A stretch of DNA of 64,000 bases from Sodiomyces alkalinus F11 (lineage: Eukaryota > Ascomycota > Sordariomycetes > Glomerellales > Plectosphaerellaceae): positions 591,697 to 655,696 of the forward strand of contig NW_021167083.1 of assembly GCF_003711515.1 (NCBI RefSeq). The letters are read 5' to 3'. Position 1 is the stretch's first letter, and every line of letters begins with the position of its first letter. The notes under the pieces are model-generated. The model did not search any database. It was not told the origin of the DNA and saw only the letters and a list, made by a program, of their open reading frames with translations. This document shows positions 1 to 11,658 of this stretch, piece by piece. A program made the translations under genes and the position numbers.

Positions 1-1460
1 TTAGACCGAGGCCGATCGGCCTCCGAAGTCAGAATGGAGCCCCGTTGGTTCGGTCTCGTGACAGAAGACTCGAGCGAAGAAATATAGCCACTGTCGTCCA
101 TCGAGGCAAACCTGCGCTTGTGAGAGCGGTTAATGGACGAGGTCGCCGGGCCACGGGAGGCGGGAGGCGGGGTGTGGCTCCGAGGCGCGATATGGCGAGG
201 TATAGGCGGCGAGGAGTGGATGGCGGCGGGGAGAGGCGAGTGGAGGGAAGGGCCGTCGGGGTCAAGCAGCCTGCCGGCGCCAGCATCCTCGGGAGGGTCG
301 GATATCGGTATGGTGGCGTCGGAGGAAACTTCGGCGGGTATGGTGGCTTGCGAGGTGGGAAGCTGAGGTAGGGGAGCTTGTGCCGTGGCGGCGGGCGGAG
401 GCGGAGGAAGTGTCGGCTCGAAAACGGTTGCGGACTTGGGGCCGGACGGTTCGATCGAGGTGGACATGACGGGGAGGTTTTCGGACGTTGATGTGGGCTT
501 CCGCGGGAGCTTCTGGTTCATGAACTGCTGCTCCATGTCCTTTTGGATAGTCCAGTAGTTGCCCTTTCCGGGATCGTCCTTCGGCCGCTCTACCTTGAGA
601 AAGGCCTTGTGGAGGCTCAGGTTGTGACGGATGCTGTTCTGCCATCCGGCGTCATCGGCCTTGTAGAAGCTAAATGTATCGGAGATCCACTTGTAGATCT
701 GAGCGAGAGTTAGGCGTCGGTTGGGGGAGCGCAAAATAGCCATGCCAATCAACTGTGCATAGCTAAGATTAGGCTTGGTACCGTCGTCGACAGCCGGAGG
801 GAACCAGTCCTGTGGGGGGATGACGGGCTCGTTCGTCTTTGACTTTTTCGCCGGTCTCGCCTGCTTGATAGGAGCAGCTTCCATCAGGGTCCTTTTCCCG
901 GGACCCTTCTGTTGCTGTGGCTGCTGCTGCTGCTGTTGTTGTTGTTGTTGTTGTTGTTGTGGCGGCGGCGGCGCCGGCATGTAGCAGTTGCTGAAAGTCA
1001 TGATCGGCGGCTGCTGAAGGAAGAAGTGCGGCTCAAGGTTTTCTTTGCCGAAAGCCGGTGCTGGTGCTGCTGGGTCGGCCACAGGCTTCTGAGAGACTGT
1101 CTTGAACTTGGACAAGAAAGGTTTCTTCTGGAGCGAATCGGTGTTGCTGCCTTTGGTTGGCGGAGGTGCCATTGTGACCGCGTCGAGCTTGTTATTCTGT
1201 GCGGGCGGGAGAGGAGTACGTGGGGAGGACTTTCGGGAAACAGATTTGACGGGAGATTGTGCTGCTGCTGACGACAAGTCTGAGGGGGGGTTGAGGACGA
1301 CATTGCTGTTGGAAGAACCGAGGGGTCGCTTCGTAGGTCTTGTTACGGGGGGCATGGGTGCGTGGCTCATCATGGGCGTAGTAGTAGAATCGTCAAAGCA
1401 ATCGTCCTTAAATATGTGAAATGGCTCCTGAGACTTGGGAAGACGCGTTGGGTTGGCCAT
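1..1460 (-). CDS. Forkhead transcription factor, Sep1/Hcm1-like (3' end beyond window)
   Basis: A single open frame runs from an ATG at 1460 to base 1 without a stop, giving 486 codons; the C-terminus lies outside the window. Residues about 228-305 form a complete fork-head winged-helix DNA-binding domain, with the invariant helix-3 motif [15 protein letters not shown] and the closing GKGNYWTI. The variant [16 protein letters not shown] resembles fission-yeast Sep1 and budding-yeast Hcm1 more than Fkh1/Fkh2. The N-terminal 220 residues are low complexity, with KDD/Pro/Ser stretches and an about 13-residue Gln run near residue 170 encoded by a CAA/CAG tract at 920-960. Sep1/Hcm1 factors act in the nucleus and drive periodic G1/S or M-phase genes, septation and spindle functions. 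I chose the ATG at 1460 because the frame is open from there and the encoded N-terminus is typical. No intron is seen. The family is certain; the subgroup is inferred from the domain sequence alone. Confidence 0.88.
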   Translation of the reverse strand, partial: MANPTRLPKSQEPFHIFKDDCFDDSTTTPMMSHAPMPPVTRPTKRPLGSSNSNVVLNPPSDLSSAAAQSPVKSVSRKSSPRTPLPPAQNNKLDAVTMAPPPTKGSNTDSLQKKPFLSKFKTVSQKPVADPAAPAPAFGKENLEPHFFLQQPPIMTFSNCYMPAPPPPQQQQQQQQQQQQQPQQQKGPGKRTLMEAAPIKQARPAKKSKTNEPVIPPQDWFPPAVDDGTKPNLSYAQLIGMAILRSPNRRLTLAQIYKWISDTFSFYKADDAGWQNSIRHNLSLHKAFLKVERPKDDPGKGNYWTIQKDMEQQFMNQKLPRKPTSTSENLPVMSTSIEPSGPKSATVFEPTLPPPPPAATAQAPLPQLPTSQATIPAEVSSDATIPISDPPEDAGAGRLLDPDGPSLHSPLPAAIHSSPPIPRHIAPRSHTPPPASRGPATSSINRSHKRRFASMDDSGYISSLESSVTRPNQRGSILTSEADRPRS

Positions 1461-4400
1461 CTCGGCCGCGCTCGAAAGGGGTTTGTTGGGGGGGTGTATT
1501 TGATGAACTATCCGTCAGACTCTATCGCAATGATGAACTGGCACGACACGCGTTAGCTGGGAGGCGAGAAGCAAGCAGCAAGTATAAGTAGTTAGGACGT
1601 CCGATGTTGAGAATTGTGAAATGGGATGGACGGGGAAATTCGAGATGAATTCAAAGGGGGAATGGGATCGAGATGGAAAAAGAGAGAAAGGCTCACATAA
1701 GGTAGGTTGAGATCTGGCCCGTAAAATGATAGGTGGGCCGCAAAAAGCAAGGGCCCTTTCCGGGTCATGAATGGTGCCTGACTTTTGTCTATACTTTCGA
1801 CTCGGATTCACGATGCGTCGTCTTGGCCAGGCGATGGACTTTCACGGCTTTGACGCGTATCGGCAAAACGATGGTAAAATGCGACGTCGAGGATAGGCGA
1901 CACGACAGGGTAGAACGGCCAAAATTCAATAGCAATTGCACGGCCGTGTGTTGTTTTATGTGATGAATATGAATTCGTACAATACAATACCAAGCGAGGA
2001 TAGGGTCGAGATTGTGGATAGGAAACGCGAAGGAGGTAACGAGTGAAGGTGGTGAAGAGGACAGTGGAGCTGGAAGAAGGTTGCAGGAAGGAGGTTCTAG
2101 GCAGGAGGGTAGGGGATGGGACAGCCTTAATGGAGAAGTCGCAACAAAGTTGCAAAGTTGAACGCGGTGGGAGGAGGCGGCAGCGCCTACAAGAATGCTT
2201 TCTACGTGTACCTACGTACCTAGGCTCCCCCCCACCCCTGTCGCGAAAGCGACAAATATCAGTCACCCTTCCTTCCCTCCCTTGGAACCTGGGCTGGTCT
2301 CGGGTTTACTGGTCATTGGGCTCCACTCCTTTTCGTCCTTTGGGTTTTTCACTGGCTCGCGCTGGTCATGTACCCACTCCCACACATCTAAAGATCCCGG
2401 CACCTCCAAGTTACTGGCCTGCAGGACCAAGAGGAAAGGATTGGATGAGGCAGCTGCGGGCTGACACTAATAATAATAAGAGTGACTTGAGAATACCCTT
2501 CGTATCGGCATCCGTACTTGTATGGATATCCGTATGACTTTTGCAACATAAGTACCAAATACACAAGGTAGGGGATAGACACGGCGGTCACTGGACAGGA
2601 CAGTCCTCGGCCTCGATGCAGGGGTTAATTACGTATAGTTTGGGAAGAAAAGATGGTCGATTTTGAAGAGACGGCCCTATAAGGGCTGGCACGGTCCCGC
2701 TACGAACAAGAATGCACGAGTCCCAGAGCCGGACGAGACAGGTGACCGGGCCTTGAGAACTGGTGCGACCTAAGGTGTGGTCTGGAAACATGCTCTTCTG
2801 TACCGCGTAGCGTACCTTTTAGTTCGGCAAGTTCTCGACAGACAAAAGAATAACGTTCATCGGTCTGAGTGGGTGGGGGTCTACGAACGGGCATTGGATA
2901 CGGCCAACTTACTTACGGCTTCTTCATGCACGTCCAAATCCAGGATTCACTCACTATACGTTGTACGCCGGTTGGTTGGGGCTGACCAGTCGGCCTAAAG
3001 GTTCACCTAAAAAATCGTACAGAGTTTGAAATAAGGGAGGGGAGACTCCCTTGCTGGAAGCCGACCGGACCTGGTTGGCCTCGCTGGTCTTGGATCAAGT
3101 CGAGCTCTGATTGTACACTACAAATGGAAATAGGACGGGCGTTCTCGACGTCGATTGACTGATATGCTTACTCCGCCTCAAAACGACAAAGACGATTGAA
3201 TGTGTGACGCGAGTAAATTTACTCTGTTACTCTGTAACTCTGTACGTGATGCGAACTTTTGAGCGGGGGTTTTTTTTTTTTTTTTGGTTGTACGACGCAT
3301 GTGCGAAGCCATTGAGAAGCATTTTAAGGTTGTACAGATGCGATAGGGCGCGATAGGGTGTTCCGGAGCAGACTTGAAGAATCGAGGAGAGGACGATGCT
3401 GGATGCCTGTTCAGAAGAGCACCAACGCAAAAGTTGCGTTGCGCTACGGGAACAAGCGATCTGCGGTCAATGAATCTATGAGGATAGGGATGATCTCAGA
3501 CTCTTAGTGGTTTTTGGCCTGGTTGGAGTGTCCGGACGGAGGGAGAATGGAGAGCCGTTCAATGCCAAACGGACGCGCGCCAAACACGTCCGCATCCGGG
3601 TCCGCGCAAGGGAGTGGGAGCCCAAGCGATAGGGTGGTCGATCTCCTGGAATTATGCCAATTGTGCAACAAAGAAGCTAAGCCAAAAAGGGAGGAGTGAG
3701 AGAATGCAAGCGGCCGAAGACGGAGCAATGCAAGTCGAGTTCTTGGCGAGGGAAGGGAAAGAAGGGAACGGACGGACGGGGCCAGACGGAGGAGACCCAA
3801 AAAGCAAGTAATTAATTACAACGTAAAAGGCAAGACTGCCTGAGTATTACCGGTATTATATTATTACGGAGTCATTGCTTCGTAAAATACGTTGTACGGG
3901 CGGGTGTGACGTGAGACTCCGGACAAAGTGCGGACGGAGGGAGTGCGAGGTCTTGGAAACCGGCCAGCTCTGTGACGCGTCACGCGTTGGACGTGTCATG
4001 GTTGTTTACTCCGCTGGCCAATCAGACTCCGTTCGTTCCTTGTGCCTGACGTGACGACATTGGCGGGTTTACCAATCAACTCGAAACTTCACTAAGGTAT
4101 TGGAGCTTACCTAATTCGTCTTTTGACCTTATACGGATAGAGTAATTATCCCGTACCTGTATCTTGTCCCATGTCCCCAAGATGAAGATGGGACAAGCAA
4201 CAGCAGGCATCCTTCCCAACTGCTCGTTCCCTGGTATTGATACCGCCAACTCTTAGGCATCCGCTCACTGTTCTTCCCTCTCACTCTCTCCTTGTCCAGG
4301 AATGCAGCCAGACTGGGAAGGCATGGAGAAAGTTCTTCGACGGCCTTTCCACAATGGCAAGGCCGGTCTTACAAGCAGCCCAAGGCTTCCCAACTCGGCT

Positions 4401-6088
4401 GATGCCCCGGACTTTTACAACCTATGACGACACGGTATGGACGGGCTCTACCGATTACTGAATAGGGAATAGTGCGCACAAGGCATCCACTGAGGTAGTG
4501 GTGGGAAAGACCGTGAATCGGGGATCGAACGCAGCTGAACATACAACTACGCTCCACATGCTTTCTCCATCATTCGATCCAAGATATCCAAGATGGGGAG
4601 ATCGGCGGATCGAACAGACCGGATCTTATCAAGGGCGGTGAACATTGGATCCCTGAATGGCCTTCTTTCCACCTGATGTCGCCTGGGCTTGGAATAGCCC
4701 CGATCCTCGAAATCGGGCCTGCAATGACGACGACGACTACCGAACTCGGATCCTCGTCTATCTTGCAGTTCCGTTCCGTTACCTTGGCTTGTGCTATAGT
4801 CTATGACGATCAACGGACACCAAACCCAATGCTCTACCTAGGTGCTCTGTTCTGTTCTCAGCAACTAGCCCATTACAGAGTTACCGGTAACGCCGCCGAG
4901 GATCTCCGACTGCATCTAATCGGCCTCTTTCACCAAAGCTCTCAAAAGTCACGATTCACCGCACGATGCACGTATTGTACGGATAAATTATCACCTATCA
5001 AGCCATCACCATCCATTGGTCCATGCGACCCTCCCCCTCCCCCTCCCCCCTTCTTCGAAGCCCGCCGTTATCATCGCGTCGCGTCGTCGTATCGTTTCCC
5101 GCTCCCTTCCCAGAGACAAACAATCCCTGCTTCTTCGCTCACGCATAATGAACTAATAATTACACTAGTTTACCATCAGCCAGCCATCCAGCCAGCCCAT
5201 GAACAACGCATCTAGCGTAGCCCATTATGAGACCGGCTCCGTGAAAATGGCCAGCTGAACCTCTTTCCGTACCGCACCTTTTCTCTTCCCACCGCTTTCG
5301 GCAATCAATCACTTTCGCCATTCGCCACGAATGAAACGTCGGTTTTTTTTGGGGGGTGTCTTCCCGCAGACCCGAGACAATGTTCGCTCCCCTACTACGC
5401 CAGACCCCAAGCTGACCCTGTGTGTCCTTTCTCGTCGTGATACGGCGGCAGGCAGATTTGGCAGAAAGTGCACACCGCATCAAGGACGGGCCGTCAGCAT
5501 GCGTCCATCGAACGGGAGGACTCTCGGTCCTTCGCATTGGACACAAATCTCCGTGCAAGACCTTAAGACTTAATAGCTTACATGGAGAAGAGCCGACGAA
5601 CGCGGAACCGACCTCTCTACGGTAGATGTAGCTTGTTCGTTCCATGGCCACGTAAAGACACAATACAAACGAAACGAAACGAAACGTCCCAGACCCAAGG
5701 CGGCGGCGGCGGCGGCGGTGGGCCGTTTGGGCCAAAGTTTGGGCCGTGAACAACTCACCAAACATGGTTCGCTTGGACGCGCCTAGTTCGGGAAAGGCCC
5801 GGCCATCCCCCCCTTGATATACAAGGGTCCGTGTAGCAAATCTCACTCTTCTATAGCAGACGGCGATATAAGCACAGCACCGCTGGGAAGAGAGAAACGG
5901 CAAGCTTAACAATGAAAACTGAAGAATGCTTTTACCAAAATGAAAAAGAAAAAAAAAAAGAAACGAAAACAACTACCAAATAGAAACATACAAACATAAC
6001 ACTAACAGACTCGGTGACCTAATTTCGGCCTTCCCTCATCCTTACGTAGCTTTGTCGCAGAGAAGAGAAACCAGACAACCGGGCTCCT
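1461..6088. other. 4.6 kb gene-free region: forkhead promoter/leader and pan1 3' region
   Basis: No open frame here looks like protein, and no spliced chain of frames could be built. The stretch is upstream of the forkhead gene, transcribed leftward, and downstream of pan1. It contains a pure T run near 3270-3288, a CCCTCCCCCT pyrimidine run at 5029-5050 and a GGC trinucleotide run at 5700-5718. The last 200 bases before the pan1 stop contain A-rich tracts suited to a 3' UTR. Large 5' intergenic regions are common for regulatory genes. A long spliced leader or non-coding RNA cannot be excluded. Confidence 0.6.
5700..5718. repeat. GGC trinucleotide microsatellite
   Basis: About six tandem GGC/CGG units lie in non-coding DNA, about 370 bp downstream of the pan1 stop codon. 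No coding role is visible. Confidence 0.8.
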
Positions 6089-9000
6089 TTACAAAACACG
6101 TCCTGCCGTGGCCGGCCTGCTCTTATCCTTCGTCTGCGTCTTCTTCAGCGCCTTGCCCAGCTGGATCTCGCCCAGGAACCCCGTAGGTGGTCCGCCCGAG
6201 GGTCGAGGGGCAGGCGGTGCGTCACCTCCAGGTGGTGGAGGCGGTGGGGGGAAAGCCCCTGCGCCCGGCATAGGAGGAGGGCCCGGCGGCGGCGGGGGAG
6301 GGACCCCAGGGGCAGCCGTCGGAGGCATGGGAGGGGGTGGAGGGGGGGCTGATGTCGGGCCTGGTGGGGGCGGCGGCCCGGGTGGCGGTGGAGGAGGCGA
6401 CGTGGGCGACTGCGCGTTGGCCGGGCTGGCGGGCGTCGACCCAGACTTGTCGCCCATCGCCGACAGAGGCCGAGGTGGTGCCATGGTTCCGAAGAGGATG
6501 GATGCCAGCGCCGCAGCGCTATTGCCGCCCGGTCTGTCGTCATCGGAGTCTTCGTCCTCGTCCTCCTTCTCGGAACCCCAGTCGTCTTCTTCAGGTCGTC
6601 GACGTGATACCGGCCCAGTGATGACAGGGACAGGCGCAGGGGCTGGCGCTGATGCTGACGTAGTCTTGGCCTCGTGTGTCATGCGATGGAATGGGTTCGT
6701 AGACGCCTCGGGCTGAGGAGGCGGGGGAGGGGGAGAGGGAGGAGCCGCTGGTTCAGATGCAGGTGCCGGTGCTGGTGCGCTGGTACCGTTGGGCTCGGAT
6801 GACTGCGAAAGCATCCGGAAATAGGGGTTCTTGCTTTCGGTATCCGACGGAGGGCTGGTCACAACGGTCGGGGGAGCCGGGAAGGCGGGCGCCGGAGGGG
6901 GGGACGCTGGCTTCCTCTCCAGCTCCTGGCTGCCGATCTGGCTACCCGCCTGCGTGGGCGTCGACGCCTGCGGTGTGAGCCGTTGAGGGCCATCGTCGTC
7001 ATCGGACGAGCTGTCCTCGTCCTCGAGAGCCTCGAGCTGGCGTTGGAGCTCCAGCTCGCGCTGCCTCGCCGCCTCGATTTCGGCCCGTTGAGCAGCAAGC
7101 TTAGCCTCCTTCTCGCGTGCTTCGGCCATGGCCGCCTTCTTCCGGCGCTTCTCTTCCTCCTTCTTGAGTTTGCCCTGCCGGACCTGGTCCTCGAGCGCCT
7201 TGAGACGGGCCGCAGCTGCGTTCCTCTCCCTCGAGAGATCATCCTCTTGGTCTCTGGCTTGGGCCCTGTCGTAATTGTTAGCAGACATTTCAAAACAGCA
7301 GCACTCAGATACCTGTGATACGTACTCTAACTCCTGCGTAGCACGCTGTTGCTCTTCACGCTCCCTGGCCAAGCGCTCTTCCTCGGCTCTCTTGGCAGCA
7401 GCCGCTTCCTCCTGCGCCCTCTGCGCAACTTCGCGTTCAGCCGCCTCCCGCTCTGCCGCCTCCCTTTCGGCCGCCTCATTCCTCCCTCCCTTCCTTGACG
7501 GCGGAGGGGGAGGTTTCTTAGAAGCAGCGGCGGGCTCGGCCGTTTCGGTGGCGGGAGGCGGGATGCCTTGTTCCTCAGCCAACCGAGCCTGACGCTCAGC
7601 TTCCCTACGAGCATCTTCCTCCTCGGCCTGGCGGAGCTTCGCTGCCCGCTCCGCCCTCTCGCGCTCCATCCTCTGGGCCACGGTCTCCCCCGACTTGGAA
7701 GGGGCCTTGATACCCAGAGCCGCCAGCCGTTCCGCCATGCGCTGCTCGGCTTGCTGCTTGATAAAAGCGGCGCGCTCCTCGGGTGTCTTGAACGACGAAT
7801 AAGAACCGCCCGTAGGAGTCGCCGTTCGGGAGGAAGGCGTCGCCGCCGCCGCCGCCGCCGCCGCAGGACTGGCGATCCGATCAGGCGTTGGTGCGCTAGG
7901 CGACGCCTCGACGGCCGGTGACGCCGTCCGCGGGTTGCGTCTATCCTGCGCCCGCAAGCGGGAGGCGCGGCTCGACCTCTGAAGGTCGAAAATGAAGTCT
8001 CGGACCTCGTCCTCGACGCCCAGGCCGTCCTCCCAGCGCCGCTTCTCGTGCTCGTTGGTCGAGTCGGCCGCACCCTCCTTGAGGCTGTCTTCAATACCGC
8101 GCGCGAAGTCGCGCACCGAGTCCTCCACGTCACGGACCATGCGCTCGTTGGTCTCCTTCTCTGTCCTGACCTTGATGGCTTCTTCCTCGAGCCGCCTCGA
8201 CGCGGCCTCGTCGTCGAAGGGCGTTTCGATCTTCCTCCCGGTGAGGGCTGCCGTGCGCTGCTGCATCATCGCCTTGGCTCTGGCCTTGATCCTGTCAGAC
8301 TCGGTAACGGCGCCTCCAGGTCCGGTGCCGACGATGGCAGGCGCACTGCCCGGGTTGGCCTTGGCGTCTCTCAGTCGGAAAAGCTCCAAGCGTGCATCGT
8401 GCATGGCCTTTTCCGTCTGTCGGACTTGGGAAGCCAGCTGGGGGATCCTGTCCGTCAGCTTCTGCAACTGACGTTTGAGTGCACGTCGCTCGGCGTCAGA
8501 GTCGCCCGTGGCAAGAGAAGCATCCGGATGCGCGTCAATGTCCTCTTGGATGCGTCGGATGCGACGGTAAAGGTCCTCAGCTTCTCGTCGGTCACGGCGG
8601 TCGAGCATGTCCTCCTCCTCGATGGCCTTCTCATCATTGAAATCCATGGCATCCAAAAGGACCTGTTTTTCCCGGATTTTCTTCTTGAGCTGCTCAATGC
8701 TGAGATCATCGGTGGACGACGCCACCGAGGCTGGGGAGTCGGGACGTGGAGAGCTGTTCCCGAGGCGTCGCCGGGCGCTGGACTTGTAGCCAACCTCGTC
8801 GTCATTGTTCTTGAATACGGTTGCATCCTTGCGACCAGTGCCGGCAAGATTATTGTCCCTCAACGATCGGCTCTTCATGTAGCTCACGCCCGTCTTCTGG
8901 GGCAGGAGGGCGGCGCCCGACCTGCTGCGCATGTCCGACTCGTGGCTGAGCATAGACTTGATGGTGCCGATGGAGGCGTTCAGGTTCTTAGTCGACGGCG

Positions 9001-10684
9001 GCACGAGCTCGGGGGGCAAGGTGTTCGGAATGGGGTAGCCATTGAGCTTGCGATAGATCAAATGCATGGCCACGGCGAACTCGTCGAGGTCGAGACGACC
9101 CTTATTGCCGCTATCAGAAAGCGTCCAAACGCGCTCGAGATCGGTTTTATCAAGTCCACTTTGTCCGAAGATCTCAATTGCCTGGCTACCGGCGATGAAG
9201 CCCTTGCCGAGGCCATCCCAGGCCCTGAACAAGTCGTCGTATCTCTTCTTCTCCTCCTTTGTGATGGCCCAAGGAATAACCGCATTGCCCTGGAGACCAG
9301 CAGTCGTGTAAGTATGCTGTTCGCGGCCCTGCTGCGGCATCATTCTTGCGTGGAGCGCGTCAATGTTAGGGAGACCGGATGCCGGGGCATTCACGAGGCC
9401 CCATTGACCAGGTCGGCCGGTCGGCTGGGCATTCAGAGGCACAGTCATAGTAGCTTGTCCCATGCCCGTCGGCATCGGGGGCATGGGGGGTCGCGGACCG
9501 GCGTATCCCGTGGGCTGGGGGTTCTGCATCGTGGGAAATCCAGTCTGTTGCGGTTGCAGGGACTGGTTGGGTCCAAGAAATCCTCCCTGTTGCTGCTGGC
9601 CAGGGAAACCAGTCATCTGCGCCTGCAGGATTTGGGAGTTGGACGGCTGCGGCTGGGGTTGGTGGATGACAGGAGGAGACGCAGCGCTCTGCCGTCCAGT
9701 GAGGTCAGGCGCATTGCTCGCCGGAGTTGCCCCTGCCTCGTCCGTGATGCTGAAGTTGATGATGTCGACCATGCTTGACACTTCGTTCTGGATATGTTCC
9801 GGCAGGCTCGACGGCAGGCCCTTGCCCGTAAGCTTCAAGTTGCAAAGGTACATGGCGAGAGCGAACTCGGGGAAGTGAAGCTGACCGGACCGAGTGGTAT
9901 CAGACAAAGTCCTGGTGAGAAGATGGAAGTTAGCAACCGGGGGTAAAGAAGACCATGTGCATGTGACTCGACCAAAAGAAAAGGAGGAGAAGGGAAGAAA
10001 GAAAGAAAGAAACGGGGCTCACCAAATGTGAGAGAGAGAGTCGCCATCTAAACGGGACCTCAACAATAGGTCTCTAGCTTTCTCTCCAGACATAGTAGTG
10101 GAGTCATCCCCCACGGCAGACTTGAACAAAGTCTCAAACTTGGCCTGGTCCTGGGCGTTGATAAAGGATAGCCGGACATTGGGGATCTTGTTCGCCTTTC
10201 TCTTCGGCGCCGGCCGGGATTGAGGCGCACTCTGTCCAGTCTGAAATGAGGCGGCCATCTGTTGGAATCCCGTAGGCTGCGGCTTCACCGGCTGAGACGG
10301 CTGAGACGGCTGCGGAGGAGCAAAAGCACCAACGGTAGGTTGCGGGGACGACTGCGGCTGCTGCTGCTGTTGCTGTTGTTGTTGCTGCTGTTGCGCAAAC
10401 TGCTGCTGAAACTGGGAGGGGACCGCGGGCATTGGAGGAACGCCGGTCTGGAAGCTCTGTTGCGGTTGCGCCTGGCCAGGGAAGCCCGTGAATTGAGGTT
10501 GCTGCTGGGACGCCTGGCCCGGATATCCGGTGAACTGTTGTTGCAACGGAGGTTGAGCGAAGGGGCCAGGTTGCAGCTGTCCCGGCTGTCCTTGTCCCGT
10601 GGTATTGAAAGAGCCGCCATATTGAGGTAGGCCTGGCCGTTGATTGTTGTTGCCGCCCAAGAAGGCGTTCGAGTTCGAGTACAT
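6089..10684 (-). CDS. pan1: Actin cytoskeleton-regulatory complex protein Pan1
   Basis: Three exons are inferred: 10684-10023, 9911-7326 and 7265-6089, encoding 1474 residues. Intron 1 starts GTGAGC and ends ACCAG. Intron 2 is 60 bp, GTACGT to GACAG with a GCTAAC branch site; removing it restores the coiled-coil heptads. In order, the protein has a Gln/Pro-rich N-terminus; EH domain 1 (about 165-265, split by intron 1); EH domain 2 (about 430-530); coiled coils at about 620-735 and 1000-1165; acidic and poly-proline C-terminal blocks; and a terminal WH2-like segment beginning [11 protein letters not shown]. Many QxTG sites (QFTGY, QQTGF, QMTGF) match the target motif of Prk1/Ark1 kinases. Pan1 is known to link endocytic coat adaptors to Arp2/3-driven actin assembly at cortical patches. 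The start [11 protein letters not shown] is typical of fungal Pan1. Confidence 0.96.
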
Positions 10685-11658
10685 GGCGGGCGGCGGGCGG
10701 CGGGCCGAAGTTGGCTTCTGAGGTCGCGCTGTGAGACAAGACCACCGGGGAGGTGATGACGCTTTGATGTCACGCCAGGGAAACGAAACAGCAAACGAAT
10801 CGCCAGGAGAGAGAGTAAAGAGGGGTTATCGAAGGTAGAGGAGAATTATTCCACCCACAATATTGGATTAAAGAATGGAGGGGGATAAGATGTTGCTGGA
10901 GCAGCAATGACTGCGAAGCCTTGTGGGTGACGAAGCTTCGCACTCGGATATCTGTCCAGGTAGGTTCCTGCTGATGTCTGGGAGAGAGTGGAGGAGATTG
11001 GATTGCGAACTCTGTAGCTGGTTGGCTGGTTGGAGTAATAATTACTGGAGCCTGGACACAGTATCTGGATACTGTGAGCCCCCAAGCCTACGGAGGTACC
11101 CCTGAGCTACCGTACCGTAAGATTTAGTGGACTGCTCCTCGTATGGGTACGGACTACTTTTACACTGTACGTACACGTACGGAAGATCTACACTAAGGTA
11201 TTTACGTTTGCAATTCGTCATTGTGCAGTTTTGTGCTTCGATTACTAAAGCATAGAAACCTCCACATTCGTACATTGTACGCAGTATCCATACAACCTAC
11301 ATCATTCATCCAACGGCTGCGATAGAACCAACTTCTTCACAGAAAAGCATCGTTCAAACCAACCAACACTTCATATTTGATAAAAGGGTATCGTGTGCTA
11401 CGCTGTGCGACCCCGAACAATAGCCTCTACCAACTCCAAGCATATATGCCACAAAACTTTTATCCTCTTACAAAGTTACATGCCTGACTTGAACAGTCGC
11501 CGTTCCCCTATTCCCCTTGCTTGTTCACAGCAAAATTGTTCCTCTGGGTTGACACACCTTTAAGCCAGTGTGCACTTCGCCCCCTCATCCCACTACGGGG
11601 GTATTTGGTGACCATCGGACGACATGGCCCCTGTTCGTAAGCCGAGACCATTCGTACT
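10685..11658. other. Intergenic region: pan1 promoter and 3' region of the PH-LRR gene
   Basis: No gene is seen. About 11,040-11,290 is unusually rich in GTAC/GTACG words, including palindromic clusters such as GTACGTACACGTAC near 11,169. Both flanking genes are transcribed leftward, so the right part should hold the 3' UTR of the upstream gene and the left part the pan1 promoter. Confidence 0.6.

Noticed and set aside
4676..5215. 179-codon plus-strand frame
   Set aside because: No motif, unusual Pro run from a CCCTCCCC tract and no start context; treated as chance.
5160..5972. 270-codon open frame on the minus strand
   Set aside because: The composition is unlike protein (runs of F, R and S with no domain), it lacks a plausible intron-exon structure, and it lies in the pan1 3' region; long chance frames are expected in GC-rich fungal DNA.
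8048..9778. 576-codon open frame on the plus strand
   Set aside because: It lies exactly antisense to the pan1 coding exon, whose GC-rich, biased codons suppress stops in the opposite frame; the sequence has no family resemblance.
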